Shown: positions 43,624 to 52,586 of the stretch, in pieces
Layout of the letters: each line of letters starts with the position of its first letter
Position numbering within the stretch: position 1 is the stretch's first letter
Assembly: GCA_913043025.1 (NCBI GenBank)
Contig: CAJWLM010000017.1
Span: 1-54,655 of the forward strand
Length of the DNA: 54,655 nucleotides
Reading direction: 5' to 3'
Origin: an uncultured Rhodospirillaceae bacterium
Lineage (GTDB): Bacteria; Pseudomonadota; Alphaproteobacteria; UBA8366
Translations under genes and position numbers: made by a program
Notes under the pieces: generated by a model
What the model saw: the letters and a program-made list of their open reading frames with translations, nothing else
Told to the model about the DNA's origin: nothing
The model's database searches: none

Positions 43624-45246
43624 ATGAAGAAACCTTTACATTTGCGGAGTATAGCCGAGTGCGCCCGTGAAATAGCATCTGGTACACTATCACCGGTTGA
43701 GTTGACGGAAGCTTGTCTGAGCGTAATTGAAAAACATAATCCGGATGTAAATGCATTCCTTGAGGTAACGGCCGATCTCGCTTTAGACCAGGCGCGCGCT
43801 GCAGAGGAAGAGATCCGACGCATCGGTCCACGCAGCCCCATGCACGGCATACCATTTGCCCTTAAAGATATATACGACACACGTAAAATCGCTACTACGG
43901 GGAACTCTGCTTTATATCAGAACCGTATTCCAGTAAATGATTCGGCATGCACTGAGCGTCTCTACGGTGCAGGTGCTGTGCTAGTAGGAAAGCTTGCCAC
44001 ACATGAATTCGCCACAGGCGGTCCGGCATACGACTTGCCCTGGCCGCCCGTATCAAACCCCTGGTTATTGGACCGTTTTCCTGGCGGATCCAGCAGCGGT
44101 TCGGGGGCCGCTGTGGCAACTGGTATGGTCCCAGGTGCACTTGGCAGTGATACGGCGGGTTCTATTCGTCTGCCAGCAGCATTTTGTGGTGTTGCCGGAT
44201 TGAAGCCAACGTACGGTCGGGTCAGTAAACGTGGCGTCCTGCCATTATCTTGGACCCTCGATACTTGTGGTCCGCTTGCTTGGACGGTAGAAGATGCGGC
44301 GATTATGTTGCAGATTATTGCGGGGCATGACTCTCTTGACCCGTGTACGGCGAAGCGTGAGGTTCCCAATTACAAAAGCGCGTTGCAGGAGGATCTGAAG
44401 GGTATGCGGATCGGTGTGGTGCGTCACTTCTATCTGCAGGATTCACCAGCCGATGACACAACAGTGGCAGCAATGGAAGATGCAGTTCAAACCCTAAAGG
44501 ATCTTGGCGCAACGCTCGTGGAGGTAACCCTGCCACCTCTAGCAGACTACCAGGCAGTAACGCGTATAATTATTGTGAGCGAGGCATTCGCTATCCACCG
44601 CGAGGGCCTGCTTTCAAAGCCAGAACTTTACAGTGCAGTGACGCGTTATCGGATTATGCCCGGAGCATTAGTGTCTGCCGCTGAATATTCTAATGCGCTC
44701 AGGTTTCAACGGGTCCTTGCAAATAAGACGGTAAATGCGATGGGATCGCTTGATGCGCTTCTAACGGCCACAACTTATGGACCGGCGCCTGTGCAGTCAC
44801 AGATGCGTGCGGAAGCAAATTTTGCGAAACCTCCGCTCACCGGTGCGTTCAATGCGGCACAGTTGCCGGCTTTAAGTGTATGTAACGGCTTTGCGCCAGA
44901 GGGACTTCCGTTGGCGATGCAAATCGTTGGAAAACCATTTGATGAAGCAACTATTCTCCGCATAGGGCACGCTTACGAGCGTGCAACGAAATGGCGCGAT
45001 ATACGCCCAGCTTTGAAGCATCCAGAGCATTATGTAGAACCAATCAAGACTGACGTTAGTTTAGGTACGGTTGACCCAACCGCGCTCGAGCAATACAGGG
45101 TACGGATTGAGTCTCAAGGCATGCAAATCGACGATCGGCAACTAACTAACCTCACAGAGGCTATGCCTCACCTTGAAGCGATGATTGAGCGTATTCCGAA
45201 AGACCTAGAATTTGAAGCTGTCCCAAGCTCAATATTTTCCTGGTAG
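43624..45246 (+). CDS. amidase-signature family hydrolase
   Basis: A 540-residue amidase. The Ser-cisSer-Lys triad is visible: Lys81 in FALKDIYDT, the cis-Ser within GGSSSGSGAA (about 154-162) and nucleophile Ser180 in SDTAGSIRLPA. The C-terminal 80 residues go beyond the core domain and contain charged repeats (LEQYRVRIESQ, LTEAMPHLEAMIERI). GGAGG lies eight bases before the ATG. Two sampled 60-base lines were about 60% and 55% G+C, higher than the importer genes (about 45%), so recent transfer is possible. Likely substrates are aliphatic amides or allophanate-like compounds. Confidence 0.92.
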   Translation: MKKPLHLRSIAECAREIASGTLSPVELTEACLSVIEKHNPDVNAFLEVTADLALDQARAAEEEIRRIGPRSPMHGIPFALKDIYDTRKIATTGNSALYQNRIPVNDSACTERLYGAGAVLVGKLATHEFATGGPAYDLPWPPVSNPWLLDRFPGGSSSGSGAAVATGMVPGALGSDTAGSIRLPAAFCGVAGLKPTYGRVSKRGVLPLSWTLDTCGPLAWTVEDAAIMLQIIAGHDSLDPCTAKREVPNYKSALQEDLKGMRIGVVRHFYLQDSPADDTTVAAMEDAVQTLKDLGATLVEVTLPPLADYQAVTRIIIVSEAFAIHREGLLSKPELYSAVTRYRIMPGALVSAAEYSNALRFQRVLANKTVNAMGSLDALLTATTYGPAPVQSQMRAEANFAKPPLTGAFNAAQLPALSVCNGFAPEGLPLAMQIVGKPFDEATILRIGHAYERATKWRDIRPALKHPEHYVEPIKTDVSLGTVDPTALEQYRVRIESQGMQIDDRQLTNLTEAMPHLEAMIERIPKDLEFEAVPSSIFSW

Positions 45247-45357
45247 ATACGGAGATATTTAATTTTGTCTATATTAGAAACAGGGGTAACAAGTTTCGGC
45301 CGAAGGGTACCCTCAGCGGGGACTATAGCGAAATTTTTACAGATAAGGGTGGCCCAT

Positions 45358-45681
45358 ATGCCTAAGAAAAAATACCTGATCATCGGCATGGTTACGTTCC
45401 TTATGACCTTGCCAAATGTTGGCAGTGGGATGGATATAACAGACAATAAAAATTACTGTGAAGCCCTAAAGTCTGACATAAAAACCGCCATGAGGGCCTA
45501 TCTCTACAGTCGAAAAAGATGGCCCGAATTGGAGAAAAAAAGAGAAAAAGCACAACAGAATAAGCAAGAAGCGCGAGAGCAATCGTTCGCAAAATATCGC
45601 GACCAGATGATAAAACAAAATGATGAATATAGAAAAGAACTAGCAGAATTTGGCTCATCTTGGATTGCCTTCTACAAATGA
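45358..45681 (+). CDS. small exported coiled-coil protein
   Basis: From the ATG at 45358 the product has 107 residues with a signal-like N terminus (KKKYLIIGMVTFLMTLPNVGSG). The rest is a strongly charged helix (KKREKAQQNKQEAREQSFAKYRDQMI in part) with Lys/Glu/Gln heptads. No family is recognised. The frame is open upstream to 45265, but those residues look unlike protein and the signal sequence favours the later start. It follows the amidase by about 110 bases. Confidence 0.6.
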   Translation: MPKKKYLIIGMVTFLMTLPNVGSGMDITDNKNYCEALKSDIKTAMRAYLYSRKRWPELEKKREKAQQNKQEAREQSFAKYRDQMIKQNDEYRKELAEFGSSWIAFYK

Positions 45682-45739
45682 TTTTCACTCAACAAAAAAA
45701 TTTGGTTGTTTTAATAACCCCGTTATAACTCCAATACAG

Positions 45740-47182
45740 CTATACTGGCGGTGGTGTCATTGTAATATTTTGCTGATTGCGTATGGCATCGACGCCTCCA
45801 TTACGTTCTGCATGTGCTAATTGAGCAGCTTTCGCGCGCACGTCTGTTGCCTCTGGATCAACAATTTTCCGCAATTCGCGCTCTAAGCGGTCCAAAATAT
45901 CGGCGTAGGCGGGGTCGTGAGCCAAGTCATTGGTTTCAAATTTATCTTCATTAAGATCATATAGTTGCGGTGAAGAATTAACGTGATAAATTAACTTCAT
46001 ATTGCCGTCGCGCAACATATACGCTGCATCCTTTGTTGACTTAACATGAACTTCAGCAAAGCCAAGACGGGGCTTTCGAACACCATCGATAAGGGGCCAA
46101 AGAGATGATCCCATACGTTTATTGGCACTCCCTTTTACCGAAGACCCAGCGCCCTCTATAACTGTATCAAACAGATCCACATTAGATACGATCTCATCAA
46201 CAACTGTTCCTTTTCGGATATCAGGGCCGCACATCATTAGGGGGATGCCAAGTGAATGTTCATACAGCGTTGATTTTCCAAACATGCCATGATTGCCCGC
46301 TGCTTCCCCATGATCGCTCGTGTAAAGTAAACGCGTGGTTTCCAAAATCCCACACTCACGAGCTGCGCGCATAACCTCGCCAATTTGCTCATCAATGTGT
46401 GATACCAAACCACAGTAGCCGGCCACGGTGCGGCACACGAAATTTTCATCGACCGGCTCTGACAGGCAATCTACTCGGCGAATATGATTCAGGGCAGGGT
46501 GATCGGGCCGACTACGCTCGTCCCATTGAACAGGCATAGGCACTTTATCGAGTGGATACATATCAAAAAAACGTTCAGGAACTGTGAACGGCGGGTGTGG
46601 ACTGGCGTAGGACACCAGCAGAACCCAAGGCTCTTTTATTTTTGGAGCTTCATTATTCAGCCACTCTATTGCACACTTGGTGACATCAAGGTCATACTTT
46701 TGATATGGCGCTTCTCCAACTCCCGACTCACCGTACATGTTGCGAAAGCTAATTCGTTCTGGAACACCCTCGTCTGTCCCCCGCAACAAGCCAACTAGAT
46801 CCCCCGTTGCCTTATGAATGTGCATAGTAACGACTTCGTCGCTGAACCCCTGGGCAATTTCATTGGATAGGTAATGAAGTTTGCCGACAGCAACTGCGGT
46901 CCGTTCTTCGTCACGTAACTGGCCATGCCAGGATGGGTGATCTCCATCGTACGCAAAATAATTATCCCAATATCCACTCTGATGAGGATATAGACCGCTC
47001 GCCATAGCAGCGCGAGATGGGCAGCAAAGTGGGCTAGCGCAATAGGCATTATCAAAACGCACACCCATCTCAGCAATCTTGTCTAAGTTAGGCGTCTTTA
47101 CTAACGGATGCCCGTAACACCCGAGCATGGATCGTGCGTGATTATCCGTAAGGAAGAAAATCAAATTAGCTGCTTTTGACAT
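45740..47182 (-). CDS. formylglycine-dependent sulfatase
   Basis: A 480-residue alkaline-phosphatase-superfamily sulfatase. The FGly signature C-x-P-S-R is Cys53-Cys-Pro-Ser-Arg57, followed by the usual AAMASGLYPHQSG. Metal ligands include Asp13-Asn14 in FFLTDNHARS and the TSDHGEAAGNHG motif near residue 295. No signal peptide is seen, so it is probably cytosolic, as in choline-sulfatase-type enzymes, which it resembles in its N-terminal and central motifs. The substrate is a sulfate ester of unknown kind. No anaerobic or aerobic maturation gene is in the window. Confidence 0.9.
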   Translation of the reverse strand: MSKAANLIFFLTDNHARSMLGCYGHPLVKTPNLDKIAEMGVRFDNAYCASPLCCPSRAAMASGLYPHQSGYWDNYFAYDGDHPSWHGQLRDEERTAVAVGKLHYLSNEIAQGFSDEVVTMHIHKATGDLVGLLRGTDEGVPERISFRNMYGESGVGEAPYQKYDLDVTKCAIEWLNNEAPKIKEPWVLLVSYASPHPPFTVPERFFDMYPLDKVPMPVQWDERSRPDHPALNHIRRVDCLSEPVDENFVCRTVAGYCGLVSHIDEQIGEVMRAARECGILETTRLLYTSDHGEAAGNHGMFGKSTLYEHSLGIPLMMCGPDIRKGTVVDEIVSNVDLFDTVIEGAGSSVKGSANKRMGSSLWPLIDGVRKPRLGFAEVHVKSTKDAAYMLRDGNMKLIYHVNSSPQLYDLNEDKFETNDLAHDPAYADILDRLERELRKIVDPEATDVRAKAAQLAHAERNGGVDAIRNQQNITMTPPPV

Positions 47183-47350
47183 TTCTGGTAACTCCGTTTG
47201 GAATAGCGTTACTCAAAAAATAGGCATAATCGCGAAGGAAGTAGGTGAGGGGTAACAGTGATTGTATAATCGTATGCTGCCATAGTTTTCTTTAGCACAT
47301 TGGTATTCCTCTAGCACGCCGGCAATGTGAGTGACTATGGGTTGCGCGGG

Positions 47351-48046
47351 CTAATTAGAAACTTTTTTTCCATCTTTGTAGGTGCCAGAACCCTCATCAA
47401 ATCCACGACTGCAAGGGGCGGTTCGTTTTGTGCCATCTTTTAAAAAGAAGCTCCATAAGCCGTTTTTAATTCCATTTTTAAAGTTTCCCTTTTCCTGCAA
47501 CTGTCCGTTTTTGTGAAACTTTAGCCAGGAACCGTACCTTACACCGTCCTTATAATTTCCTTGAGACCACAGCTGTCCATCTTCGTAGTACCAGACAAAA
47601 GGGCCGTCATACTTATCACTTTTGAAACTTCCTTTGGCGCGTAACTGTCCGTTCTCATAATAATTGAGATGAGGGCCATCCCTGCTGTCCCTTTTATAAT
47701 TTTGTTTAGTTTCTAACTTTCCGTTTTGAAAATACCAAAGCCAAAGGCCGTGATATAGGCCATCCGAGTAGGTTCCTTCTACCTTCACTCCGCCATCGTC
47801 ATGATAACCAACATAGGGTCCATCCCACTTGCCGTCTTTCAATGACCCGCGCTCTTTTCCTGTCACCTTTCCTGTAAAGGGAGTCTCAGAAAGTTTCTCA
47901 TAAAAAAGGCCCTTCCGTTCAATCAAGTCCTCAAAATCAATCTCGGAGCAGGTCAATCCGGTCACCCTGCAAATTAACGTCTCGCCGGACGCAAATGAGG
48001 AGAAAAAGAGAGACAGCAGAACAACAGGGACAAGGCAGCGCTTCAT
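47351..48046 (-). CDS. secreted MORN-repeat protein (YwqK-like)
   Basis: A 231-residue exported protein with a signal peptide (CLVPVVLLSLFFSSFASG). The body is a run of about seven 23-residue MORN-variant units with the pattern W-x-x-Y-x-x-x-G-Q-L-x-x-x-G-x-Y-x-x-G-x-x-x-G, such as YYEDGQLWSQGNYKDGVRYG. These resemble proteins annotated as the YwqK antitoxin family, but no toxin gene is next to it, and export argues against an antitoxin role. Adhesive or structural roles are more plausible. Confidence 0.8.
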   Translation of the reverse strand: MKRCLVPVVLLSLFFSSFASGETLICRVTGLTCSEIDFEDLIERKGLFYEKLSETPFTGKVTGKERGSLKDGKWDGPYVGYHDDGGVKVEGTYSDGLYHGLWLWYFQNGKLETKQNYKRDSRDGPHLNYYENGQLRAKGSFKSDKYDGPFVWYYEDGQLWSQGNYKDGVRYGSWLKFHKNGQLQEKGNFKNGIKNGLWSFFLKDGTKRTAPCSRGFDEGSGTYKDGKKVSN

Positions 48047-48098
48047 TAAATTAGGTTCCAATTGAATGTGGGACAGACAGCTAGCCGGAGAAGTGAGG

Positions 48099-48140
48099 AT
48101 GAAATTTCGGGCAACCTGTCGAACCCTAGTGTCTAAATGA
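48099..48140 (+). other. 13-codon ORF with adjoining hairpin (possible leader peptide)
   Basis: An ATG with GGAG about nine bases upstream reads MKFRATCRTLVSK then TGA. The stop ends one base before a perfect hairpin (48142-48165). A short ORF abutting a hairpin is the layout of attenuator leaders or very small regulated genes. The downstream plus-strand gene begins at 48328. Confidence 0.35.
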
Positions 48141-48141
48141 A

Positions 48142-48165
48142 GAAACCCACTACTCAGTGGGTTTC
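48142..48165 (+). terminator. hairpin after the 13-codon ORF
   Basis: Perfect 10-base arms GAAACCCACT and AGTGGGTTTC close on the loop ACTC. A run of six T lies at 48171-48176, five bases after the stem, so it could act as an intrinsic terminator with a displaced U-tract. Confidence 0.55.
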
Positions 48166-48327
48166 ATAGGTTTTTTACAGAGGTGCAATTCGTAGATATT
48201 GTTAATGTTGAATGTATTGTATTGTACCATAAAAGTTTCCAATGCATAATGTTTATATGGAACTGTTTTCACAATTTAGTGTTTAGGTGATAGCTTCTCC
48301 GAATCCGCCGGGAAACAAGGTTTCAAA

Positions 48328-48792
48328 ATGAAAAAAACCATTATAGGCGTATTTTTGTTTGTGTTTCTGTCTTCAGAGGTGCTTGGGGAAGACACTGCAG
48401 ATGGTGCAAAATTACCGTACTGGGCTGGGCACAAAACGGTTTTAGTGGCTACGACGGATGATAGCGGTGCAGACGGTCCATTGCGTTGCGAGCTGGCTAT
48501 CGTCTACTCCCAGGATGGAAAACGCTATTCCGCAACTGTAGATATACCATTCATTTGCTTGCATCATAACTCATCAAGTGATGCAAAATGCGCGGGGACA
48601 GTTGATGAGTCCGGTGTGCTTGAACGGCAAGAATGTACGCCAGGCAATTGGTCTCAGAGAGATTTAGCGGGCACTGTCTTAAATCCAATATTAGATAATG
48701 TTGGAGAGGGACCATCTGGCGGATGCTCCTGGAAAGATGCAGAGCTTCTTGAAAAGCGTAAGCTTCTCGCAGAGCGTAAAAAAAGTCAGTAG
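48328..48792 (+). CDS. small secreted hypothetical protein
   Basis: A 154-residue exported protein with a signal peptide (KKTIIGVFLFVFLSSEVLG). The mature part contains several cysteines in LRCELAIVY, PFICLHH, DAKCAG, QECTPGNWS and GGCSWKD, suggesting disulfides. The sequence ends with a charged helix (ELLEKRKLLAERKKSQ). No family is recognised. It lies downstream of the 13-codon ORF and hairpin. Confidence 0.6.
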   Translation: MKKTIIGVFLFVFLSSEVLGEDTADGAKLPYWAGHKTVLVATTDDSGADGPLRCELAIVYSQDGKRYSATVDIPFICLHHNSSSDAKCAGTVDESGVLERQECTPGNWSQRDLAGTVLNPILDNVGEGPSGGCSWKDAELLEKRKLLAERKKSQ

Positions 48793-49020
48793 CGCGTTAT
48801 TTCATTTGTTTCCATATCAGTTGCACAGTGTTTTTAGAAAACATAATCGGGTAAATTCAGGTGCAACAACTAACAGAAACAGTAATGCGTTACCTCATGT
48901 GCTTTTAGTTTATAGACTGACTAACGAGACAAAACAGCGCAAGCTGATTGGCACAACAAAAGTTTCTTTATAAACAATTTAGCTTACCAAAAAGACACTT
49001 TTAACATTAAGGAAATAACT

Positions 49021-49125
49021 ATGAAAAGAATCAATTGGCCAGTGGCATTCCTTGGAACCGTTCTCATTTTAGCCGGATGTTTTGCTTATTTTATTCATCA
49101 TAATTGCGATCACTTCATGCATTAA
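49021..49125 (+). CDS. 34-residue lipoprotein-like small protein
   Basis: The gap after 48792 contains an ATG preceded by AAGGAAATAACT and a 34-codon frame ending in TAA. The product begins MKRINWPVAFLGTVLILAGC, where LAGC is a possible lipobox, so lipidation at Cys20 would leave a tail of only about 14 residues rich in His/Cys (HHNCDHFMH). It could equally be a single-helix membrane protein. The metal-binding-like tail is notable. No partner gene is obvious. Confidence 0.55.
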   Translation: MKRINWPVAFLGTVLILAGCFAYFIHHNCDHFMH

Positions 49126-49371
49126 AATAACATTAACAAAGCGCCAGAGTAAATTGAAAATGTTGAATAATTTGGATAGTAGCGGCGGGCATTTTGCGTT
49201 GTGACAAGGCTTTGCTGAATATCCACAATTCCCTTTTCCGGCAGATGAATAATGACGTTTGAATTTATGCTCTCTATCCATGCGCGCACCGTTATGGTTA
49301 ATTAGTGATTAAAGATTTTCAGTGGTGGTGCACTTGAGCCACGACATCATAAATCCGAGGGAAAATTCATC

Positions 49372-50316
49372 GTGTCTGTACAAATCTCCGAAGAAACGGC
49401 TGAAGTTGTATCTCAATCTATAGAAGTATCACCCTTAACAATTCATATTGGTGCAGAAATTAGCGGTGTTGACCTAACGCGTCCGCTACCGCAACAACAA
49501 ATTGAAGACATACGAGCAGCATTACTCAAGTGGCGAGTAATTTTCTTCCGTGACCAAGCCATGACACATGCACAACACATAGATTTTGCTAAGCAGTTTG
49601 GTCAGTGCACACCAGGGCATGCTGTTTATGGTAGCGATAGTGAATATCCGGAAATTTATCCCATATCTAAAAATCGCAGCGCTAATCATTTTCGCGAGCA
49701 GGTTCGGCAACGTCCCTGGACTGGTTGGCATTGTGATATTACTGCTGCAATCAACCCACCAATGGCTTCAATCCTGCGTGGTGATATTGTGCCGCCGTAT
49801 GGAGGGGATACGCAGTTTACGAACCTCATGGCTGCGTATAATGCTTTATCACCCTCGTTGCAGACCTTTGTGTGCGGCTTAAGAGGCATTTTTAGGAATG
49901 GCATGGCAGGTGGCGCCAACGTTTCCAAGGAATATGCTGAACAGATTAAAAACCGAACATTGGAGTCCGAGCACCCACTGGTAAGGGTTCATCCGGAAAC
50001 AGGAGAACGAGCACTTTATGTTGCTCCGACACATTTGAAAGATATTGTCGACCTTACTCCCACGGAGGGTGCAGGGATCCTCGAAATATTATGGGCACAC
50101 ATCGTTCGGCCAGAGTTTACCGTTCGTTTTAAATGGGAACCCGGCAGTGTTGCATTTTGGGATAATCGGGCCGTCTCTCATCTGGCGCCAAAAGACATTT
50201 TTGCATCCGATTTTGATCGGCAGTTTTACCGAGTGACGCTTGTTGGGGATGTGCCGGTCGGAGTGGACGGAAAGGAATCTATATCTCTCCAAGGCGAGCC
50301 TATTCTCGCAGCATAG
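49372..50316 (+). CDS. TauD/TfdA-family Fe(II)/2-oxoglutarate dioxygenase
   Basis: A 314-residue dioxygenase starting at GTG. The iron triad is His120-x-Asp122 (GWHCDITAA) and His270 (DNRAVSHLAP), with a 2-oxoglutarate-binding Arg near 283 in DRQFYRV. The N-terminal RVIFFRDQAMTHAQHIDFAK is typical of TauD relatives. Members release sulfite from taurine or other sulfonates, or cleave phenoxy acids or sulfate esters; the substrate here is not decided. Placement near a sulfatase and an amidase fits sulfur or nitrogen scavenging. A transport operon for sulfonates is not beside it. Confidence 0.9.
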   Translation: MSVQISEETAEVVSQSIEVSPLTIHIGAEISGVDLTRPLPQQQIEDIRAALLKWRVIFFRDQAMTHAQHIDFAKQFGQCTPGHAVYGSDSEYPEIYPISKNRSANHFREQVRQRPWTGWHCDITAAINPPMASILRGDIVPPYGGDTQFTNLMAAYNALSPSLQTFVCGLRGIFRNGMAGGANVSKEYAEQIKNRTLESEHPLVRVHPETGERALYVAPTHLKDIVDLTPTEGAGILEILWAHIVRPEFTVRFKWEPGSVAFWDNRAVSHLAPKDIFASDFDRQFYRVTLVGDVPVGVDGKESISLQGEPILAA

Positions 50317-50354
50317 GGTTTCTTGCTAAATTAATGCAAGAAGGAAAATTAAAT

Positions 50355-50588
50355 ATGAGCGATAAAAAATTAGATGACTTTCTAGCAGATCGTACCGCCT
50401 CTGCTATGAAGCAAATAGAAGAAAATATCTTTAAAGAGGTAAGAGAAGGCGTCTGCGAGTACTTTGGCACAGACAGCATCAGTAAGCTCAAAGAGGATCA
50501 GATTAAACAAATCAAGGAAGCCCAAGAGGCTCGTGATAAGGGTTTTTTGAAACTCGGATATAACCTGGTGCTTAAGCAGTTACGCTAA
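50355..50588 (+). CDS. small helical hypothetical protein
   Basis: From the ATG at 50355 (after GAAGGAAAAT) the product has 77 residues, nearly all predicted helical: [20 protein letters not shown], then [20 protein letters not shown]. No signal or membrane segment. It ends two bases before the DUF2256 gene, so the two are probably cotranscribed. The family is not recognised. Confidence 0.6.
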   Translation: MSDKKLDDFLADRTASAMKQIEENIFKEVREGVCEYFGTDSISKLKEDQIKQIKEAQEARDKGFLKLGYNLVLKQLR

Positions 50589-50590
50589 AT

Positions 50591-50731
50591 ATGCGTAAAA
50601 AATCCGAGCTACCAACCAAAATTTGTAAAACGTGCGGGAAGCCGTTTACGTGGCGTAAAAAGTGGGCGAAGGAATGGGATAATGTGCTTTATTGCTCGGA
50701 GCGGTGTCGACGCAATAAGCATATAGGGTAG
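50591..50731 (+). CDS. DUF2256 family Cys4 zinc-ribbon-like protein
   Basis: A 46-residue protein. The motif [20 protein letters not shown], followed by [11 protein letters not shown], is the DUF2256 pattern: two CxxC-like pairs (C-x2-C and C-x3-C) around a WRKKW core, probably binding one zinc ion. Members often sit beside DASH cryptochrome or photolyase-related genes; none is here. It starts two bases after the preceding small gene. Confidence 0.85.
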   Translation: MRKKSELPTKICKTCGKPFTWRKKWAKEWDNVLYCSERCRRNKHIG

Positions 50732-50756
50732 GTGATGGTCGCACTCTTGGAAATTC

Positions 50757-50888
50757 TTATGAGGTGCCTGCGGTTGTTTTCTTTACTGCCTCTTCGTTTT
50801 TCTTTTTCTTCTCTTCGTTTTTTCGGTCTATCGCATCCAACCGATCTGCAACAAGGAAATTACCTTTTTCAAGGGGCGTGAACTCCAT
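50757..50888 (-). CDS. 43-residue charged small protein
   Basis: The minus strand reads 43 codons from ATG 50888 to TAA 50757-50759. The product begins MEFTPLEKGNFLVADRLDAI and continues with a Lys/Glu-rich helix and TTAGTS end. The ribosome-binding site is weak. It converges with the DUF2256 gene and is preferred over the overlapping plus-strand frame, which translates to improbable Phe/Ser runs. Confidence 0.4.
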   Translation of the reverse strand: MEFTPLEKGNFLVADRLDAIDRKNEEKKKKNEEAVKKTTAGTS

Positions 50889-51102
50889 CGTACTAGGAGC
50901 TCGAAGGGCAATATTACAAACTTTTGCTAGCGCTCAAGACTGCCCACTAGCGATGTGCTTTAAAATAGAGTAATTTTTCAGGGTCTGAGGGTAGAATAAA
51001 GATTCAGATGGCCTTTTTTATGGAATATGAATTCACTGGATTAGGCTGTTGGGGATTATTACGGTGAATATTGTTTTTTCAAGAATGATTTGAGAGAGCA
51101 AC

Positions 51103-52584
51103 ATGGCTTTTAAGATTCCAGATTTGTTTCCTTCGCTTAGCAATTCGGGCTCACCTTTTGATGATGGAACAGGTGAGTTCCTCCCAATTGATGTCGAAGT
51201 CGCCAAGAAACACTTAAGATTGGCGGAGCTTGCCCATGAAAATGGAGAAAAATCTCAGCCATCGGCCACTAGATCTACAAAAGACGCTATGGCAAAGGCA
51301 ATTGATACCCATATCGCAGATCTCGTCAGGATGGCAAAAGATAAATTCCAGAACAGGCTCAATGCTATTGATGAGTTGAGCAAGGCCCACTCCAGTTCCT
51401 TACAATATATTGCTGAAATTTATGAAAATGGGCGGGCGGAGCTTAAAGCCACTGCGCGCAAGCATTACGGTTCTTTGTTTACGGCTAAACGCGATTGGGT
51501 GCTCGGCGAAGATGAAATTACTTCTTTCCGAAAAAAGCATGGTCGTATTGGTCCAGCTCGATACCCTGTAGACAAAACAAAAATATTCGGTTTGATATTT
51601 TTAATAGCGATTGTGGAGATTATGACGAACGCCTACGCTTTGGGAGAAGCTCATCCGAGTGGTCCTATTGGCGTTGTTATGGAAATTTTTATGTTTGGCA
51701 TAGCTAACGTCGGGGTTGCATTTCTTCTGGGCTGTTACGTATGGCGTTATTTTTTTCACATTAGTTTCGTTCAGAAAATGTTCGCTACATTGTTGGCGAT
51801 TCCGATGACCGCCTTTATTTTGTTTTTAAATTTTTTCCTTGCGCATTATCGAGATGCTATTTCAAAGCTTGCTGACAATGACCTTTCGGCTCTCCAGATG
51901 ATGACGCTGATGCAAAAATTAGGCGGACAAGCGAGAGATACACTCGTCCACAATCCTTTTGTCATGGATGATTTTAAATCTTACCTTTTACTATTCGTTG
52001 GCGTGCTAGCATCAACCTTTGCGACTAAAAAAAGTTTTGAGTTGGATGATCCATATCCCGGCTATGGTAAAATTAGCAGAGAGCAGAATGACTTGGCATT
52101 TAACTTTAATAATGACCAGACCTTAGCCTTGAACGAAATGAATAACTTGGTTGACGATTTTTCAGGTCAAATAAATACCCAGGTCAGCATCATAAAAGCC
52201 GGCGACGAAAGGGTAAGTCGACGCGAAAATGACAAGAAACAATTGCAGGACAAGTATAACAATTGGCTTGCTGTCACTGAATCGGTTGGTGAGGCTCTTT
52301 ATGCTTTTTATAGAGAAGAAAATATGAAAGCGCGTAAAGACCAAAAGGAACCAAAATGTTTCATAACTACGAATTTCAGCTTGAGGGGGGCAAACGTAAA
52401 GCTCCCTGTAACCCGTCGGAGAAGAACCGATCACAGTAAGCTAGAAAGAACCGCCAGGAAGTATGTGGATGATTTAAACTCGACTTCAGATGAATTTCAA
52501 AAACATTTTAAAGATATCGAAAATATGTCAGAGGATAAAGTTCTCGCAGCGAAATTCAAGGAACCAACGGTCTTCAGGGATTAA
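51103..52584 (+). CDS. four-helix membrane protein with coiled-coil flanks, first gene of the right-end cluster
   Basis: I do not recognise this 493-residue protein. Residues 30-130 are charged and helical. Four transmembrane segments follow at about 161-180 (IFGLIFLIAIVEIMTNAYAL), 191-217, 225-248 and 291-309. After the motif DDPYPGYGK (about 315) comes a long charged helical tail (340-485). Two central helices pack a 40-residue loop with QMMTLMQKLG. The topology would place both long helical ends in the cytoplasm. It begins the right-edge group and its stop lies two bases before the next ATG. Confidence 0.7.
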   Translation: MAFKIPDLFPSLSNSGSPFDDGTGEFLPIDVEVAKKHLRLAELAHENGEKSQPSATRSTKDAMAKAIDTHIADLVRMAKDKFQNRLNAIDELSKAHSSSLQYIAEIYENGRAELKATARKHYGSLFTAKRDWVLGEDEITSFRKKHGRIGPARYPVDKTKIFGLIFLIAIVEIMTNAYALGEAHPSGPIGVVMEIFMFGIANVGVAFLLGCYVWRYFFHISFVQKMFATLLAIPMTAFILFLNFFLAHYRDAISKLADNDLSALQMMTLMQKLGGQARDTLVHNPFVMDDFKSYLLLFVGVLASTFATKKSFELDDPYPGYGKISREQNDLAFNFNNDQTLALNEMNNLVDDFSGQINTQVSIIKAGDERVSRRENDKKQLQDKYNNWLAVTESVGEALYAFYREENMKARKDQKEPKCFITTNFSLRGANVKLPVTRRRRTDHSKLERTARKYVDDLNSTSDEFQKHFKDIENMSEDKVLAAKFKEPTVFRD

Positions 52585-52586
52585 GA

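Noticed and set aside
43962-44369. 135-codon frame antisense to the amidase
   Set aside because: It is a shadow of a GC-richer gene; the amidase triad is intact on the other strand.
47351-48046. MORN protein considered as a toxin-antitoxin antitoxin
   Set aside because: It has a signal peptide and no adjacent toxin-like gene; the name is only a database habit for this repeat.
50764-50973. 69-codon plus-strand frame after the DUF2256 gene
   Set aside because: It reads long Phe/Ser runs that are the complement of the Lys/Glu-rich minus-strand small gene.
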